A stretch of 64,000 nucleotides of DNA from Bradyrhizobium diversitatis (GTDB lineage: Bacteria; Pseudomonadota; Alphaproteobacteria; Rhizobiales; Xanthobacteraceae), in NCBI RefSeq assembly GCF_016031635.1, contig NZ_JACEGD010000021.1, forward strand, positions 160,418 to 224,417, read 5' to 3'. Positions 24,260-33,385 of this stretch are shown piece by piece; the stretch's first letter is position 1; every line of letters starts with the position of its first letter. A program made the position numbers and the translations under genes. The notes under the pieces are model-generated. The model was not told the DNA's origin. It saw nothing but the letters and a program-made list of their open reading frames with translations, and ran no database searches.

Positions 24260-25393
24260 CTATTTCTTGCGCCAGACGAACAGTCCGGACATCGCGTAGT
24301 TCCACACCACGCCCATCAGCGCGCCGGCCATGCCGGCCAGCCACCAGATCGGCTCCTGATCGTACACCGAGAAGGCAACGCCGACATTGGCGAGCAGGCC
24401 GACGCTGCATACGATGTAGAAGGCGATGAGGCCGCGCAGCAGCGCAAAGCCCTTCAGCCGCTGGTCGCGATAGGTGAGGAAGTTGTTGAGGATGAAATTG
24501 CTGGTCATGGCGACGATGGCGCCGGCGGCCTGCGCCTCCGCGAACGGCGCGTTGAACAGCTGAAGCGCGATGAACAACGTGGTCAAGTGCACCACGAGGC
24601 CGATGCCGCCGACCATGGCGAACAGGATGAAGCGCAGCGAGACGATGTCGTTGGTCAGCTTGGCCAGCACGAGACCCAGGAAGTCGAGTGCGACCATGGA
24701 ATCGAGCTTGCTCTCGCCGTGCTGGCGGGCGCCGAAAGTGTAGGGGATCTCGACGGCGCGCAAGCTGCCGTGCGCGCTCGCGACGACGTCGAGCAGGATC
24801 TTGAAGCCGTGCACGGACAGCTTCGGCGCGAGCTGTTCGAACCGGTCGCGGCGGATCATGAAGAAGCCGCTCATGGGATCGGCGATTTCGACCCGCAGCA
24901 TCTTCCTGGCAACCTCGGTCGCGAGCGCACTGGCTCCGGCGCGCTGCTTGTCGAAGCCTTCGCTCTTGTAGCCCTCGATGTAGCGGCTGCCGACGACGAG
25001 GTCGGCCTGATCGCTGGCGAGGAGCAGCAGCATCTTCGGCAGCTGCGTCTCGTCGTGCTGGAGGTCGGCATCGATCACGGCCACATAGGGAGCGCTCGAG
25101 GCGAGGATGCCCTCGATGCAGGCGCCCGACAGGCCGCGACGGCCGATGCGGCGGACACAGCGCACGCGGCTGTCGCGCTGCGCCAGCGCGCGCACGACGT
25201 CCCAGGTGCCGTCGGGCGAGTTGTCGTCGACGAACACGACTTCCCACGCGATATTGGCGAGCGTCGCCTCCAACCGCCGGTACAGCACCGTGACGTTGTC
25301 GCGCTCGTTGAAGGTCGGGACGATGACCGACAGTTCCGGCCCCTCTTGAGCCTGCGGCGGGATGTCGGCGCCGGGTCTGATCGCTTCGTTCAT
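24260..25393 (-). CDS. Polyprenyl-phosphate glycosyltransferase with GtrA domain (GT2)
   Basis: A 377-residue fusion. Residues about 20-240 are a DPM1/ArnC-like GT2 domain: ELSVIVPTFNERDNV, WEVVFVDDNSPDGTWDVV, the DADLQHDE donor motif and the later MSGFFMIRRDRF. Residues about 255-375 are a four-helix GtrA-type membrane domain (ILFAMVGGIGLVVHLTTLFI, TSNFILNNFLTYRDQR). It is expected to load a sugar on polyprenyl phosphate at the inner membrane and help flip it, feeding the GT39 enzyme 6 nt downstream. The final sugar and acceptor are unknown. Confidence 0.93.
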   Translation of the reverse strand: MNEAIRPGADIPPQAQEGPELSVIVPTFNERDNVTVLYRRLEATLANIAWEVVFVDDNSPDGTWDVVRALAQRDSRVRCVRRIGRRGLSGACIEGILASSAPYVAVIDADLQHDETQLPKMLLLLASDQADLVVGSRYIEGYKSEGFDKQRAGASALATEVARKMLRVEIADPMSGFFMIRRDRFEQLAPKLSVHGFKILLDVVASAHGSLRAVEIPYTFGARQHGESKLDSMVALDFLGLVLAKLTNDIVSLRFILFAMVGGIGLVVHLTTLFIALQLFNAPFAEAQAAGAIVAMTSNFILNNFLTYRDQRLKGFALLRGLIAFYIVCSVGLLANVGVAFSVYDQEPIWWLAGMAGALMGVVWNYAMSGLFVWRKK

Positions 25394-25632
25394 GACGGCA
25401 GCGTATATCCGCCGCGTCCTGCGCTGCCAAGCCGGGGTCTCTGGGGAACGGCCGAAAAGGGGCCCTAAAATGCCAACGACCCCGGAACGGCGGACCGCGC
25501 GTACATCCGGCGCAGGCCTGAGCTATTCCAAGGTCGTCCCAGCGACGGAGCTCTTCGCTCAACGTCGCCGTTACAAGCTAGATGGGGACGGCAGAAGCGC
25601 TTCGCAAGGGGCAGAAAGCTCGTTTTCCTGCT

Positions 25633-25836
25633 CTATTGGTTGGGCACTTCCCGAATTATCGGCCCACGCGGGGCAGGTGCGGCTGGGGCCGACGGCGCCG
25701 CCGCCGGGGCCGGTTCGACTTTCGTCGGCCTGGGCGGCTTGCCGTACTGGCCGATCGGCCCGAACATGACGGCAGCCGCAAGCACGATCGCCCCCACGAT
25801 CGCCCCCAGAATGCCCCCCACCGACTCAGACGACAT
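25633..25836 (-). CDS. Small single-pass membrane protein, Pro/Ala-rich
   Basis: A 67-residue frame: MSSESVGGILGAIVGAIVLA begins a glycine-rich membrane helix (about 6-30), then a Pro/Ala-rich tail (KVEPAPAAAPSAPAAPAPRG). Codon choice is GC-ending and reads like a gene, but the ribosome site is weak and there is no family recognition. It lies alone between the glycosyltransferase pair and a small exported protein. Function unknown. Confidence 0.55.
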   Translation of the reverse strand: MSSESVGGILGAIVGAIVLAAAVMFGPIGQYGKPPRPTKVEPAPAAAPSAPAAPAPRGPIIREVPNQ

Positions 25837-25977
25837 GCAAGTCCCATCCCTGCTCCAGATGCGGCGAGTGATACCATGGATGAGCGCGCGGCGCCAAAGG
25901 CGAATGGCGCGTGGCGAATACCTCGAACCGGGCTCCTGCCCTACTCGCTATTCGCCACTCGCTACTCCCCCTGGCCC

Positions 25978-26358
25978 CTACTTCGCCGGCGGCCGGTGCT
26001 TGACGAAGGCCATCACGATGTCTTTCTGCGCCGCCTCCACCGCCCTGTTCGCGGTGGCGAGATGGGCGCCGGCATCGATGTTCGGATACTGCGTGGTGAG
26101 ATAGTCGAGCAGCGCGACCCGGTAATATTGCCGCTCCGATGGACAGGCGCCCGCAACCGAGCGGCCGAAATCCTGCTCCGACAGGCCTTGATTGGAGTCG
26201 CGCGAATATTCCCGCGCCAGGCAATGCCAGTAATCGTCGCGGCCCTGCTGGGCGAGCTTCTGTGCGCTTCTCGCGTCGTCATCATCGGCCAATGCGGGCC
26301 ATGTCATGGCAGCAGATGTCATCATAAAGAGCGCCGCTCCCACCGACAGCATCCGCAT
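25978..26358 (-). CDS. Hypothetical exported protein
   Basis: A 126-residue protein starting at the ATG at 26356-26358 behind GGAG. A clear signal peptide (MRMLSVGAALFMMTSAAMTW, cleaved near PALA-DDDD) is followed by a mostly helical mature part with two cysteines (YWHCLAREY and GACPSERQYYR), which could form a disulfide in the periplasm. No domain was recognised. An upstream in-frame ATG at 26391 would lengthen the signal region and lacks a better ribosome site. Confidence 0.75.
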   Translation of the reverse strand: MRMLSVGAALFMMTSAAMTWPALADDDDARSAQKLAQQGRDDYWHCLAREYSRDSNQGLSEQDFGRSVAGACPSERQYYRVALLDYLTTQYPNIDAGAHLATANRAVEAAQKDIVMAFVKHRPPAK

Positions 26359-26472
26359 CTTGTTCTCCTTTTTTCGCGGGTCCGGGCGCAAGCTTAGACG
26401 GGGCGGGCCAACTGGCCAATCACAACTGGTTTGACTAGGATGGGGTCCCTCCCCGTCGATGCGAGAAATTCC

Positions 26473-27294
26473 GTGGCCAAAGCAAAAACCGCGTCAAGAA
26501 AATCCGGCAACATCTTCATCGGCATCGGCGGCTGGACCTTCGAGCCCTGGCGCGGCGTGTTCTATCCGGAGAAGCTGGCGCAGGCGAAGGAGCTGTCGTA
26601 TGCCGCCTCGAAGCTCACCTCGATCGAAATCAACGGCACCTATTACGGCTCGCAGAAGCCGGAGAGGTTTCGCAAATGGGCGAGCGAAGTTCCCGATGGC
26701 TTCGTGTTCTCGGTGAAGGGACCGCGCTTCGCCACCAACCGCCGCGTGCTCGCCGAGGCCGGCGATTCCATCAAGCGGTTCTATGATTCCGGCGTGCTGG
26801 AACTTGGCGACCATCTCGGGCCGGTGCTGTGGCAGTTCGCACCGACCAAGAAGTTCGACGGCGCCGATTTTGGAAAATTCCTCGAGCTGTTGCCGCGCAA
26901 GCTCGAAGGGCGCGCGCTGCGCCATGTCGTGGAAGTGCGCCATGACAGCTTCTGCACGCCGGACTTCGTCGCGCTGATCCGCGAGTTCGAGACGCCCGTC
27001 GTGTTCGCCGAGCACGGCAAATATCCTGCTATCGCCGATGTCGCCGGCGATTTCGTCTATGCAAGGCTGCAGAAGGGCAATGACGAGATCAAGACCTGCT
27101 ATCCGCCGAAGCAGCTCGACGCCTGGGCCAAGCGCTTGCAGGATTGGGCTTCGGGCGGTGAACCCGACGACCTGCCGAAGGTTGACAAGGCCAAGCCGAA
27201 CAAGGAGCCGCGGGACGTGTTCGCCTATGTCATCCACGAGGGCAAGGTGCGCGCGCCGGCCGGCGCCATGGAACTGATCGCGCGGGTGATGTGA
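26473..27294 (+). CDS. DUF72 family protein
   Basis: A TIM-barrel DUF72 protein of about 273 residues with the family start IFIGIGGWTFEPWRGVFYPE, then TSIEINGTYYGSQKPERFRKW, and VVEVRHDSFCTPDFVALIRE in the middle. It has no firmly assigned reaction. The start is unsure: GTG at 26473 (VAKAKTASRK) or ATG at 26440, which adds 11 residues; neither has a strong ribosome site. DUF488 and DUF72 genes are often neighbours, as here (DUF488 follows at 27449). Confidence 0.88.
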   Translation: MAKAKTASRKSGNIFIGIGGWTFEPWRGVFYPEKLAQAKELSYAASKLTSIEINGTYYGSQKPERFRKWASEVPDGFVFSVKGPRFATNRRVLAEAGDSIKRFYDSGVLELGDHLGPVLWQFAPTKKFDGADFGKFLELLPRKLEGRALRHVVEVRHDSFCTPDFVALIREFETPVVFAEHGKYPAIADVAGDFVYARLQKGNDEIKTCYPPKQLDAWAKRLQDWASGGEPDDLPKVDKAKPNKEPRDVFAYVIHEGKVRAPAGAMELIARVM

Positions 27295-27332
27295 GCGGGC
27301 TATGGCCAATTGGGAGCACCAAGGCTTCCTCA

Positions 27333-27418
27333 CGTCATGGCCGGGCTTGTCCCGGCCATCCACGACTTGCCGCGCGGCGCGAAGAACGTGGATACCCGGG
27401 ACAAGCCCGGGCATGACG
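27333..27418. repeat. Dispersed palindromic repeat, 'CGTCATGGCCGGGC' family
   Basis: Outer arms GTCATGGCCGGGCTTGTCCC and GGGACAAGCCCGGGCATGAC with inner arms ATCCACG and CGTGGAT. It follows the same GTCAT...ATGAC design as the other families, with a different body. It lies between the DUF72 and DUF488 genes. Confidence 0.85.
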
Positions 27419-27448
27419 ACCTCACGTGTCGTGACCTGAGGAGTCCCC

Positions 27449-27910
27449 ATGGCAAAGGCGAGGAAGCTGTTCACCATCGGCTACGAGCAGACGCCGCCCA
27501 AGGCCGTGCTGGACGAGCTGGAACAGGCCGGCGTCAAGCTCGTGGTCGACGTACGCGCGGTGACGTCATCGCGCCGGCCGGGCTTTTCCAAGAAGCAGCT
27601 TGCGGCAGGCCTCGACGAGCGCGGCATCGCCTATGTCCATCTCGCCGCGCTCGGCACACCGAAGGAAGGCCGCCTCGCCGCCCGCAGCGGCCAATACGAC
27701 GTGCTGGAGAGGATCTTCTCAAAGCACCTGACGGCGCCAGAAGCCAGGGAGGCGATGGACGAGCTCTCGGCGCTGGTGAAGAAGGCCGGCCCCGTCTGCC
27801 TGCTCTGCTACGAGCGCGACCACACCCACTGCCACCGCCAGATGATCGCGGAGATCATCGAGGAGCGCGACGGGGTGACGGTGAAGAATCTGGCGGGACG
27901 GCAGGTCTGA
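27449..27910 (+). CDS. DUF488 family protein
   Basis: A 153-residue protein with the family landmarks TIGYEQTPPKAVLDEL, VVDVRAVTSSRRPGFSK and the Cys-rich VCLLCYERDHTHCHRQMIAE segment near residues 113-131. These Cys/His residues could bind metal or serve redox chemistry. The function of the family is not established. It lies downstream of DUF72, with a repeat between, and is convergent with PhzF; another palindromic repeat fills the gap. Confidence 0.9.
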   Translation: MAKARKLFTIGYEQTPPKAVLDELEQAGVKLVVDVRAVTSSRRPGFSKKQLAAGLDERGIAYVHLAALGTPKEGRLAARSGQYDVLERIFSKHLTAPEAREAMDELSALVKKAGPVCLLCYERDHTHCHRQMIAEIIEERDGVTVKNLAGRQV

Positions 27911-27912
27911 CG

Positions 27913-28013
27913 GTCGTTCCGGGGCAGCTCGCAGGGCTGAACCCGGAACCTCGAGATTCTCAGGTGCGCAATTGCGCACCGCAGTTCGCGACTGCGTCGC
28001 GCCCCGGAATGAC
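27913..28013. repeat. Dispersed palindromic repeat with nested GGTGCGCAATTGCGCACC
   Basis: A mutated member of the GTCATTCCGG family (starts GTCGTTCCGGGGC, ends GCCCCGGAATGAC). At 27963-27980 it contains the perfect 18-bp palindrome GGTGCGCAATTGCGCACC, which is also in the repeats at 40184 and 44783. It fills the space between the convergent DUF488 and PhzF stops. Confidence 0.85.
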
Positions 28014-28016
28014 GAG

Positions 28017-28931
28017 CTACCCCTCCCCCACCAGCCCGAACGTCCCTTCCATCATCTGAACGCAGCTCCCGCCGACATGGGCGGAGACGATCTTGCCGTC
28101 CTGCTTGCGCACGCGGGTGAGAAGCATGCTCGGACGGCCCATGTCAAAGCCCTGGCCGATGGTGAGCTTCAATTCGCCGTCGCGCATGGGATCGAGATCG
28201 GCGAACAGCGCGGCGGCGGCGACCGTCGCGCTGCCGGTGGCGGGGTCTTCGATCAGGCCGCTTGCGCCGGGAAAGAACATCCGCGCCTGACGCTCGCAGG
28301 GCGCCTCCGCCGCCGGCACATCGCGCGTGTAGAAGTAGACCGAGAAAGCGCCGTCGCGCGGCAGCATCCGGCCAAACGCTGCCGCGTCGGGCTTGGCCCT
28401 GCGCACGGCTTCGCGCGATCCCACCTCCGCCACCACGAACGGCGTTCCGACGCCGACGACCTGCGGCGCGTGATGATCGGTCTTGATGTCATCAGCCGCC
28501 AGCGAAATGCAGGCGGCGACGTCAGCCGCGGATAGCTGCGCAAGCCTCGACAGTTGCTGTGGCGCGGTGAGCTCGGCGCTGATCACCCTGCCCTGCTCCC
28601 GCACGATATCGACCGGGACCAGACCAGCCTTCTCCTCGAACAGCAGCCGCGGCTTCGGCTCTTTCGCGATTCCCGCCAGGACGAAGGCCGTGCCGACATT
28701 GGGATGGCCCGCAAACGGTAGCTCCCTGACGGGGGTGAAGATGCGCACCTCGGCGTCGTTGGCCTTGTCGCGCGGCGACAGCACGAAGGTGGTCTCGGAA
28801 TAGTTGAACTCGGTCGCGATCGCCTGCATCTGCTGTGTCGTCAGCCCGCCGGCATCGAGCACCACGGCGAGCTGGTTGCCGCCAAAGGCGCGATCGGTGA
28901 ACACGTCGACGGTGACGTAGCGGCGCTGCAT
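28017..28931 (-). CDS. PhzF-family isomerase/epimerase
   Basis: A 304-residue protein of the PhzF (diaminopimelate-epimerase-like) fold. It starts at the ATG at 28929-28931 behind GAGGAAA. Landmarks are VDVFTDRAFGGNQLAVVLDA, the likely catalytic Glu in TEFNYSETTFVLSP, PFAGHPNVGTAFVLA, and the second-domain PATGSATVAAAALFADLD. The phenazine gene name comes from the founding member; most others are of unknown substrate. It lies downstream of the GntR/MFS/amidohydrolase run in the same direction, 120 nt from the amidohydrolase stop, and may be part of it. Confidence 0.92.
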   Translation of the reverse strand: MQRRYVTVDVFTDRAFGGNQLAVVLDAGGLTTQQMQAIATEFNYSETTFVLSPRDKANDAEVRIFTPVRELPFAGHPNVGTAFVLAGIAKEPKPRLLFEEKAGLVPVDIVREQGRVISAELTAPQQLSRLAQLSAADVAACISLAADDIKTDHHAPQVVGVGTPFVVAEVGSREAVRRAKPDAAAFGRMLPRDGAFSVYFYTRDVPAAEAPCERQARMFFPGASGLIEDPATGSATVAAAALFADLDPMRDGELKLTIGQGFDMGRPSMLLTRVRKQDGKIVSAHVGGSCVQMMEGTFGLVGEG

Positions 28932-29051
28932 TTTCGTTTCCTCATGCAAGTCGCGGCCGCGACCGGCCGCACGCGCAGCACTCTACAAGCCGAAAACGCC
29001 GCTCGTCATGCCCCAAAATTGAGTGCAATCGGAGCAATCGGGGAAAGAGCT

Positions 29052-29960
29052 TCAGAAGCGAAAGAGCTGAAGCGGCGACGCGAGCACTTGCGCGCGCTCG
29101 CTCTTGTCGGCGATCAGCGCATCGAGAAATTCCCGGTTCTTCGCGTAAGTCTGCGTCGCCTCGAACTGCGTGTGTGGCCAGTCGCTGCCCCACAACAGGC
29201 GATCGAGGCCGTAGGCTTCGCGGAGCAAAGGATAGGCCGCCTTGGCAAACTCCTCGCCCGCCGCACCGTTGCGGTATGGCGCAGAGATCTTGACCCAGAC
29301 GTTTCGTGTCGCACCGAGTTTGAGCATCGACTGAAAGCCGGGATCAGCGACACCGAGCTTCGGATCCGGCAGCGCGTAGTGATCGAGCACGACGGCGACG
29401 CTGGGATCGAGCAGCTGCGGCGCAAGCGCGGCGAGATCGGCCGCATTGCGCTGGATCTCGACCTGCCAGCCCATCGCCTTCAGGTTCGCGAGCAGCGCCT
29501 TCCATTCACTGGCCGCGAGATCCGGCAAGGGCTGGCCGACGAGGTTGAGCCGAATGCCGACAACGCCGGCGCGATCGAGCGCGCGCAACTCGTCCGTGGT
29601 CGCCGCGGGATCGACCACGGCGATGCCGCGCAGACGACCGCCTGCCTGCTTCAGGCACGCGACCAGATAAGAATTGTCGCTGCCGAGAAAGCTCGGCTGC
29701 ACCAGCACACCATTGCTCATGCCGTTCCGGTCGAGCTGCTCCAGATAGAGCGCCAGCGGCGCGTCGTAGTCGGGCGCATAACGCCGCCCCGGCGCGAGCT
29801 GAAGACCGCGATGGAAGACGTGAGCATGGGTATCGATCGTCGGCAAGGCCGCCTCACTCTTGGCTGTAGCCGCGGCCATCGTGACGAGCGCGCCGAGGCC
29901 CGCACCAAATGGCGTAGCGTGAGGTCGCGCAAGACGAATGTCATGTCGCTTGCTGTCCAT
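29052..29960 (-). CDS. Amidohydrolase-family (PDC-lactonase-like) hydrolase
   Basis: A 302-residue TIM-barrel hydrolase with the metal motif IDTHAHVFH near residue 42, the internal VVLDHYALPDP, and the C-terminal LLWGSDWPHTQFE, as in 2-pyrone-4,6-dicarboxylate lactonase and related amidohydrolase_2 enzymes. It starts 6 nt after the MFS stop. The first 35 residues before the barrel are unlike the family; an internal ATG at 29879 is a possible alternative start. It likely hydrolyses a lactone or ring compound brought in by the neighbouring transporter. Confidence 0.88.
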   Translation of the reverse strand: MDSKRHDIRLARPHATPFGAGLGALVTMAAATAKSEAALPTIDTHAHVFHRGLQLAPGRRYAPDYDAPLALYLEQLDRNGMSNGVLVQPSFLGSDNSYLVACLKQAGGRLRGIAVVDPAATTDELRALDRAGVVGIRLNLVGQPLPDLAASEWKALLANLKAMGWQVEIQRNAADLAALAPQLLDPSVAVVLDHYALPDPKLGVADPGFQSMLKLGATRNVWVKISAPYRNGAAGEEFAKAAYPLLREAYGLDRLLWGSDWPHTQFEATQTYAKNREFLDALIADKSERAQVLASPLQLFRF

Positions 29961-29966
29961 CCCGCG

Positions 29967-31208
29967 TCAGGCGCGCGTCGCAGCGGTCTGCTCGAACACC
30001 TTGCCACGCGTCTCCGGCAGCAGCAGCACTGCGATCAGCACCAGCGAATAGGCAAGGGCCGCATCGATGCCGATCGCAGGTCCAAGCCCGATATGATCGC
30101 TGAGGAAACCGACCAGGAACGGGAACGCCGCGGAGACGATGCGGCCGAAATTGTAGCAGAAGCCGACCCCGGTGCCGCGCACACCGGCGGGATAGAGTTC
30201 GCTGAACAGCGCCGCCATGCTGGCGGGAATGCCGGCGGAGAAGAACCCGAGCGGAAAGCCGAGCACCAGCATCTGGCCGTTCGTCAGCGGCGCGAAGATG
30301 TAGATCAGCACTGTCACGATGCAGGCCGTGGCGAACAAGGCGACGTTGGCGCGGCGCCCGATGCGGTCGCTGATGATGCCGCTCGTCACGCAGCCGCAGA
30401 AGAAGGCAACGATGATCACGGCGAGATAGCCGCTGGAGCCGAGCACCGACAGATGCCGCACCTCACGCAAGTACGTCGGCAGAAAAGTGGTGAGCGCGGC
30501 ATAGCCGCCATGCGCGCCGATGCCGAACAGGCCGCCGATCAAGGTCGAGCGCAGCACGTCGCGATGAAAGATGCCTGAGAGCGTGGCGAAGAATGGCGTC
30601 TTCTCGGCCGCGACCGCGCGCGGCGGCTCCTTCAGCCCGCGGCGGATGAAGATGATGAGGAGCGCGGGCAACAGCCCAAGCGCGAACAGCAGCCGCCAGG
30701 CGATCTCGGCCGGCGCGTAGGTGAAGACCAGGGCCGACAGCAGCACGGCCGCGCCCCAGCCCACGGCCCAGGCGCTCTGGACCGAGCCGAGCGCCTTGCC
30801 GCGATGCTCGGGCCGGATGATCTCGGCCATCAGCACCGCACCGCAGGCCCATTCGGCGCCGAAGCCGAGGCCCTGGATCGCCTTCAACACCAAGAGCTGC
30901 GTGTAAGTCATCGCGAAGGCGCAGGCGAAGGTCGCGAGCGCGAAGGTGGCGACGGTGATCTGAAGTGCCTTGACGCGGCCGAAGCGATCGCCGAGCGCGC
31001 CGCCGAACCAGCCGCCGAACGCACCGAAGAACAGCGTGACCGAGCCGAGCAGGCCTGCATCGGCCTTGCTGATGCCGAAGGCCGCGATCAGCGCGGGGAT
31101 GGCAAGGCCGAACATCTGGACGTCGAGCGCATCGAGCGCCCAGCCGCCAAAGCTTGCCCAGAATGTGCGCCGCTCCAGCGGCGAGCTTTCGCTGTACCAG
31201 TTCGACAT
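29967..31208 (-). CDS. MFS transporter, aromatic-acid/sialate-type symporter
   Basis: A 413-residue 12-helix transporter starting at the ATG at 31206-31208 (MSNWYSESSPLERRTFWASF) behind AGGAAA. It has the N-terminal signature GWALDALDVQMFGLAIPALI, the loop GGALGDRFGRVKAL, and a central cytoplasmic loop after six helices. This profile is common to metabolite:H+ symporters of organic and aromatic acids. It is placed between GntR and an amidohydrolase, so it should import the substrate whose presence GntR senses. The exact compound is unknown. Confidence 0.9.
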   Translation of the reverse strand: MSNWYSESSPLERRTFWASFGGWALDALDVQMFGLAIPALIAAFGISKADAGLLGSVTLFFGAFGGWFGGALGDRFGRVKALQITVATFALATFACAFAMTYTQLLVLKAIQGLGFGAEWACGAVLMAEIIRPEHRGKALGSVQSAWAVGWGAAVLLSALVFTYAPAEIAWRLLFALGLLPALLIIFIRRGLKEPPRAVAAEKTPFFATLSGIFHRDVLRSTLIGGLFGIGAHGGYAALTTFLPTYLREVRHLSVLGSSGYLAVIIVAFFCGCVTSGIISDRIGRRANVALFATACIVTVLIYIFAPLTNGQMLVLGFPLGFFSAGIPASMAALFSELYPAGVRGTGVGFCYNFGRIVSAAFPFLVGFLSDHIGLGPAIGIDAALAYSLVLIAVLLLPETRGKVFEQTAATRA

Positions 31209-31257
31209 GTTTCCTACCCCTGTACGCATTATTGGTTGATGTCGTTGAAAAACCGCC

Positions 31258-31989
31258 TCACCGGATCTCGGCGTGATAGCGGAAGCGGTCGGCCGGCCCG
31301 CGCGACCTGCGCCATTCGATTGGCCGGCGCTCGAGGTCGAGCGCGAGACGCTCGATCACAATCAGTGGCGCGTTGGCCTCGAGCCTGAGCAGGCGCGCCT
31401 GCATCTCGTTGGCGGTCTCGACCGTGAGGATTTCCTCGGCCGAGACAACGACCTCGCCGCAGCGCTCCTCGTAGAGCGGATACAGGAGATCGCCGAATTC
31501 GGCGGTGTCGATCTCCAGGATCTTCGCGAAGCGCGATTGTTGCAGCCAGATCTCTTCCGCGAGCAGCGGGACGTCATCAATCAGGCGCAGGCGCGACAGG
31601 CTGATCACGGGCTCACCGACGGGAATGCGTAGCGCGGATGCGACTGCCGACGTCGCCGGAACGCTTCGGCGGCGAATGATCCGGCTCTTAGGTACGCGCC
31701 GTTCGCCGCTCTCGGATTGGAAGCGGAAGAAGCGGAACAGCGACGAGTTGAACCGCGCCCGGCGCACGAACGTGCCCCGGCCCTGCTGCCGCTCCAGCAC
31801 GCCGTCACTGACGAGCTGGTCGATCGCCTTGCGCACGGTGCCGATGGCAACGCCGTAATGCGCAGCCAGCTCGGCTTCAGACGGGATCGGCTCGCCCGGC
31901 CGCCATTCATTGCGGTTGATCCGCGCCGCGAGGTCGTCGCGCAGGCGCTGGTAGCGTGGCAGGCGGTCGTCGAGCGGCGCTGGATTCAT
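31258..31989 (-). CDS. GntR-family regulator with UTRA (HutC-type) domain
   Basis: A 243-residue regulator. The start is the ATG at 31987-31989 (MNPAPLDDRLPRYQRLRDDL). It has an N-terminal winged helix (SEAELAAHYGVAIGTVRKAI, then QGRGTFV) and a C-terminal UTRA ligand domain (SALRIPVGEPVISLSRLRLI, ending PIEWRRSRGPADRFRYHAEI). A perfect inverted repeat sits on its own start codon, so it is probably auto-repressed. It stands first in a leftward run with the MFS and amidohydrolase genes, which it likely controls. Confidence 0.93.
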   Translation of the reverse strand: MNPAPLDDRLPRYQRLRDDLAARINRNEWRPGEPIPSEAELAAHYGVAIGTVRKAIDQLVSDGVLERQQGRGTFVRRARFNSSLFRFFRFQSESGERRVPKSRIIRRRSVPATSAVASALRIPVGEPVISLSRLRLIDDVPLLAEEIWLQQSRFAKILEIDTAEFGDLLYPLYEERCGEVVVSAEEILTVETANEMQARLLRLEANAPLIVIERLALDLERRPIEWRRSRGPADRFRYHAEIR

Positions 31990-32012
31990 ATAGTCATATA
32001 GATGACTATATG
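31987..32012. promoter_or_regulatory. GntR operator overlapping its own start codon
   Basis: Perfect inverted arms CATATAGTCAT and ATGACTATATG around ATAG. The first three bases are the complement of the regulator's start codon. HutC-subfamily sites are AT-rich inverted repeats of this kind. It is the only strong dyad near the promoter. Confidence 0.75.
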
Positions 32013-32066
32013 ACAAACGAGTCAAGCGCTACCATGATACCAGGACGACTCAAATGCCTCGGAGAG

Positions 32067-33374
32067 TTACCCCAGCTGAAACACCGGCACTTTCCGCTCA
32101 TAGCCGCGCACCTCGACTTCACCGAGCGCGACGGCGTCGCTGCCGTCGTCGCCCAGCGCCTCGCGCACGGATGCCGAGATCAGGAACTGCGAGCCGAACT
32201 CCTTGTTCAGCGCCTCCAGGCGCGAAGCAAAGTTCACGGTGTCGCCGATCACCGTGTACTCCTTGCGGCGGGGTGAGCCGATATTGCCGGCGACGACTTC
32301 GCCGAAATGGATGCCGATGCCGATGCGAAGCGGCCAGCTCGTCTCTGCGTTGATGCGGTCCATCGCGGTCAGCATCTCGCGGCCGGCGGCGACCGCTCGG
32401 TGCGCGGCGTCGGAAGCCTCCAGCGGCGCCCCGAACAGCGCGAGGAAACCATCGCCCAGAAACTTGTTCACGATGCCGCCGTGGCGGTCGAGGATGTCGA
32501 CCAGCACGGCGAAGGCACCGTCGAGCCGGTCGACTACCTCTTGCGGCGTGCGCGATTGCGCGCCGGCGGTAAAGCCGCGGAAATCGACGAACATCACCGC
32601 GACGCGGCGGACGTCGCCGCCGCCGCTGGTGCTTGCCTGCATCAGCCGCTCAACCACCTGCGGGGAGACGTGCTGGCCGAACAGGTTCGTCACGCGGTCG
32701 CGCGCGGTCGCCGCCGCGATGCTCGCGGCGAACTGCCGGCGCAATTGCGCGCCCACGGCACCCGCAAGCACCCCGCAGATCAGGATGACGACGCTGCGCA
32801 CGGCGTGGAAATAGATCAGGGGATCGCCGGCCTCGTCAGCCGCGTTGTAGTACAGCGCGACCGACAGAAGCCCGGCCGCGGCGACGATGCCCGTGAATGC
32901 CGAGAGCCAGAAGTCGAGCCGCAGGGTCGAGAGGATGATGAAGATGAAATACATCAGCGGCACGGCAAAGCCGAGAGCCTGGCTTGGACCCATGGTCCGG
33001 GTCTGCAGGATCAGGATCAACGTCGGCAGCGAGGTCTCGATCAGCGTGCCGATATAGCGTCGGATCACCGGCAGATCGCGATCGAGCCGGAGATTCCTCC
33101 TGATCTGGGTGTGGACCCAGAGCTCGAACAGGATGAAGCCGCCGAGGAGGCCGTAGACCTCGACGAGCCCTTCCGTTCCGCGCCAGACCCGGTTCAGCAC
33201 GGCGGGGTCGATCAGATAGATCGCGGTGAGCAGCAGCATCAGGACGCAGCCGGTCATGATCAGCGCCCGCACCCGGAGCAGCTCGGTGCGCAGCACCTCC
33301 CGCGTCAGCTCGCGCTCGAATTCCTCCGATAACGCGGCGTGGTGCCGCGTCTTCCTGCTCGCAAACCTGACCAT
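32067..33374 (-). CDS. Membrane adenylate/guanylate cyclase
   Basis: A 435-residue class III cyclase. Residues about 35-220 contain about six membrane helices without a clear sensor domain. Residues about 250-435 are the catalytic domain: VMFVDFRGFT and FLGDGFLALFG with the two metal Asp residues, and GDTVNFASRLEALN with the Asn-Arg pair. It produces a cyclic nucleotide at the inner membrane. It is the second cyclase in the window. An 80-bp palindromic repeat begins 11 nt upstream of its start codon, so it must form part of the leader of its mRNA. Confidence 0.92.
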   Translation of the reverse strand: MVRFASRKTRHHAALSEEFERELTREVLRTELLRVRALIMTGCVLMLLLTAIYLIDPAVLNRVWRGTEGLVEVYGLLGGFILFELWVHTQIRRNLRLDRDLPVIRRYIGTLIETSLPTLILILQTRTMGPSQALGFAVPLMYFIFIILSTLRLDFWLSAFTGIVAAAGLLSVALYYNAADEAGDPLIYFHAVRSVVILICGVLAGAVGAQLRRQFAASIAAATARDRVTNLFGQHVSPQVVERLMQASTSGGGDVRRVAVMFVDFRGFTAGAQSRTPQEVVDRLDGAFAVLVDILDRHGGIVNKFLGDGFLALFGAPLEASDAAHRAVAAGREMLTAMDRINAETSWPLRIGIGIHFGEVVAGNIGSPRRKEYTVIGDTVNFASRLEALNKEFGSQFLISASVREALGDDGSDAVALGEVEVRGYERKVPVFQLG

Positions 33375-33385
33375 TCCGCCCTCTT

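Noticed and set aside
22851..25562. Two very long open frames, about 868 and 903 codons, over the glycosyltransferase pair
   Set aside because: They are shadows of GT39 and GT2-GtrA in high-GC DNA; the translations are Arg/Ala/Gln/His-rich and lack hydrophobic pattern.
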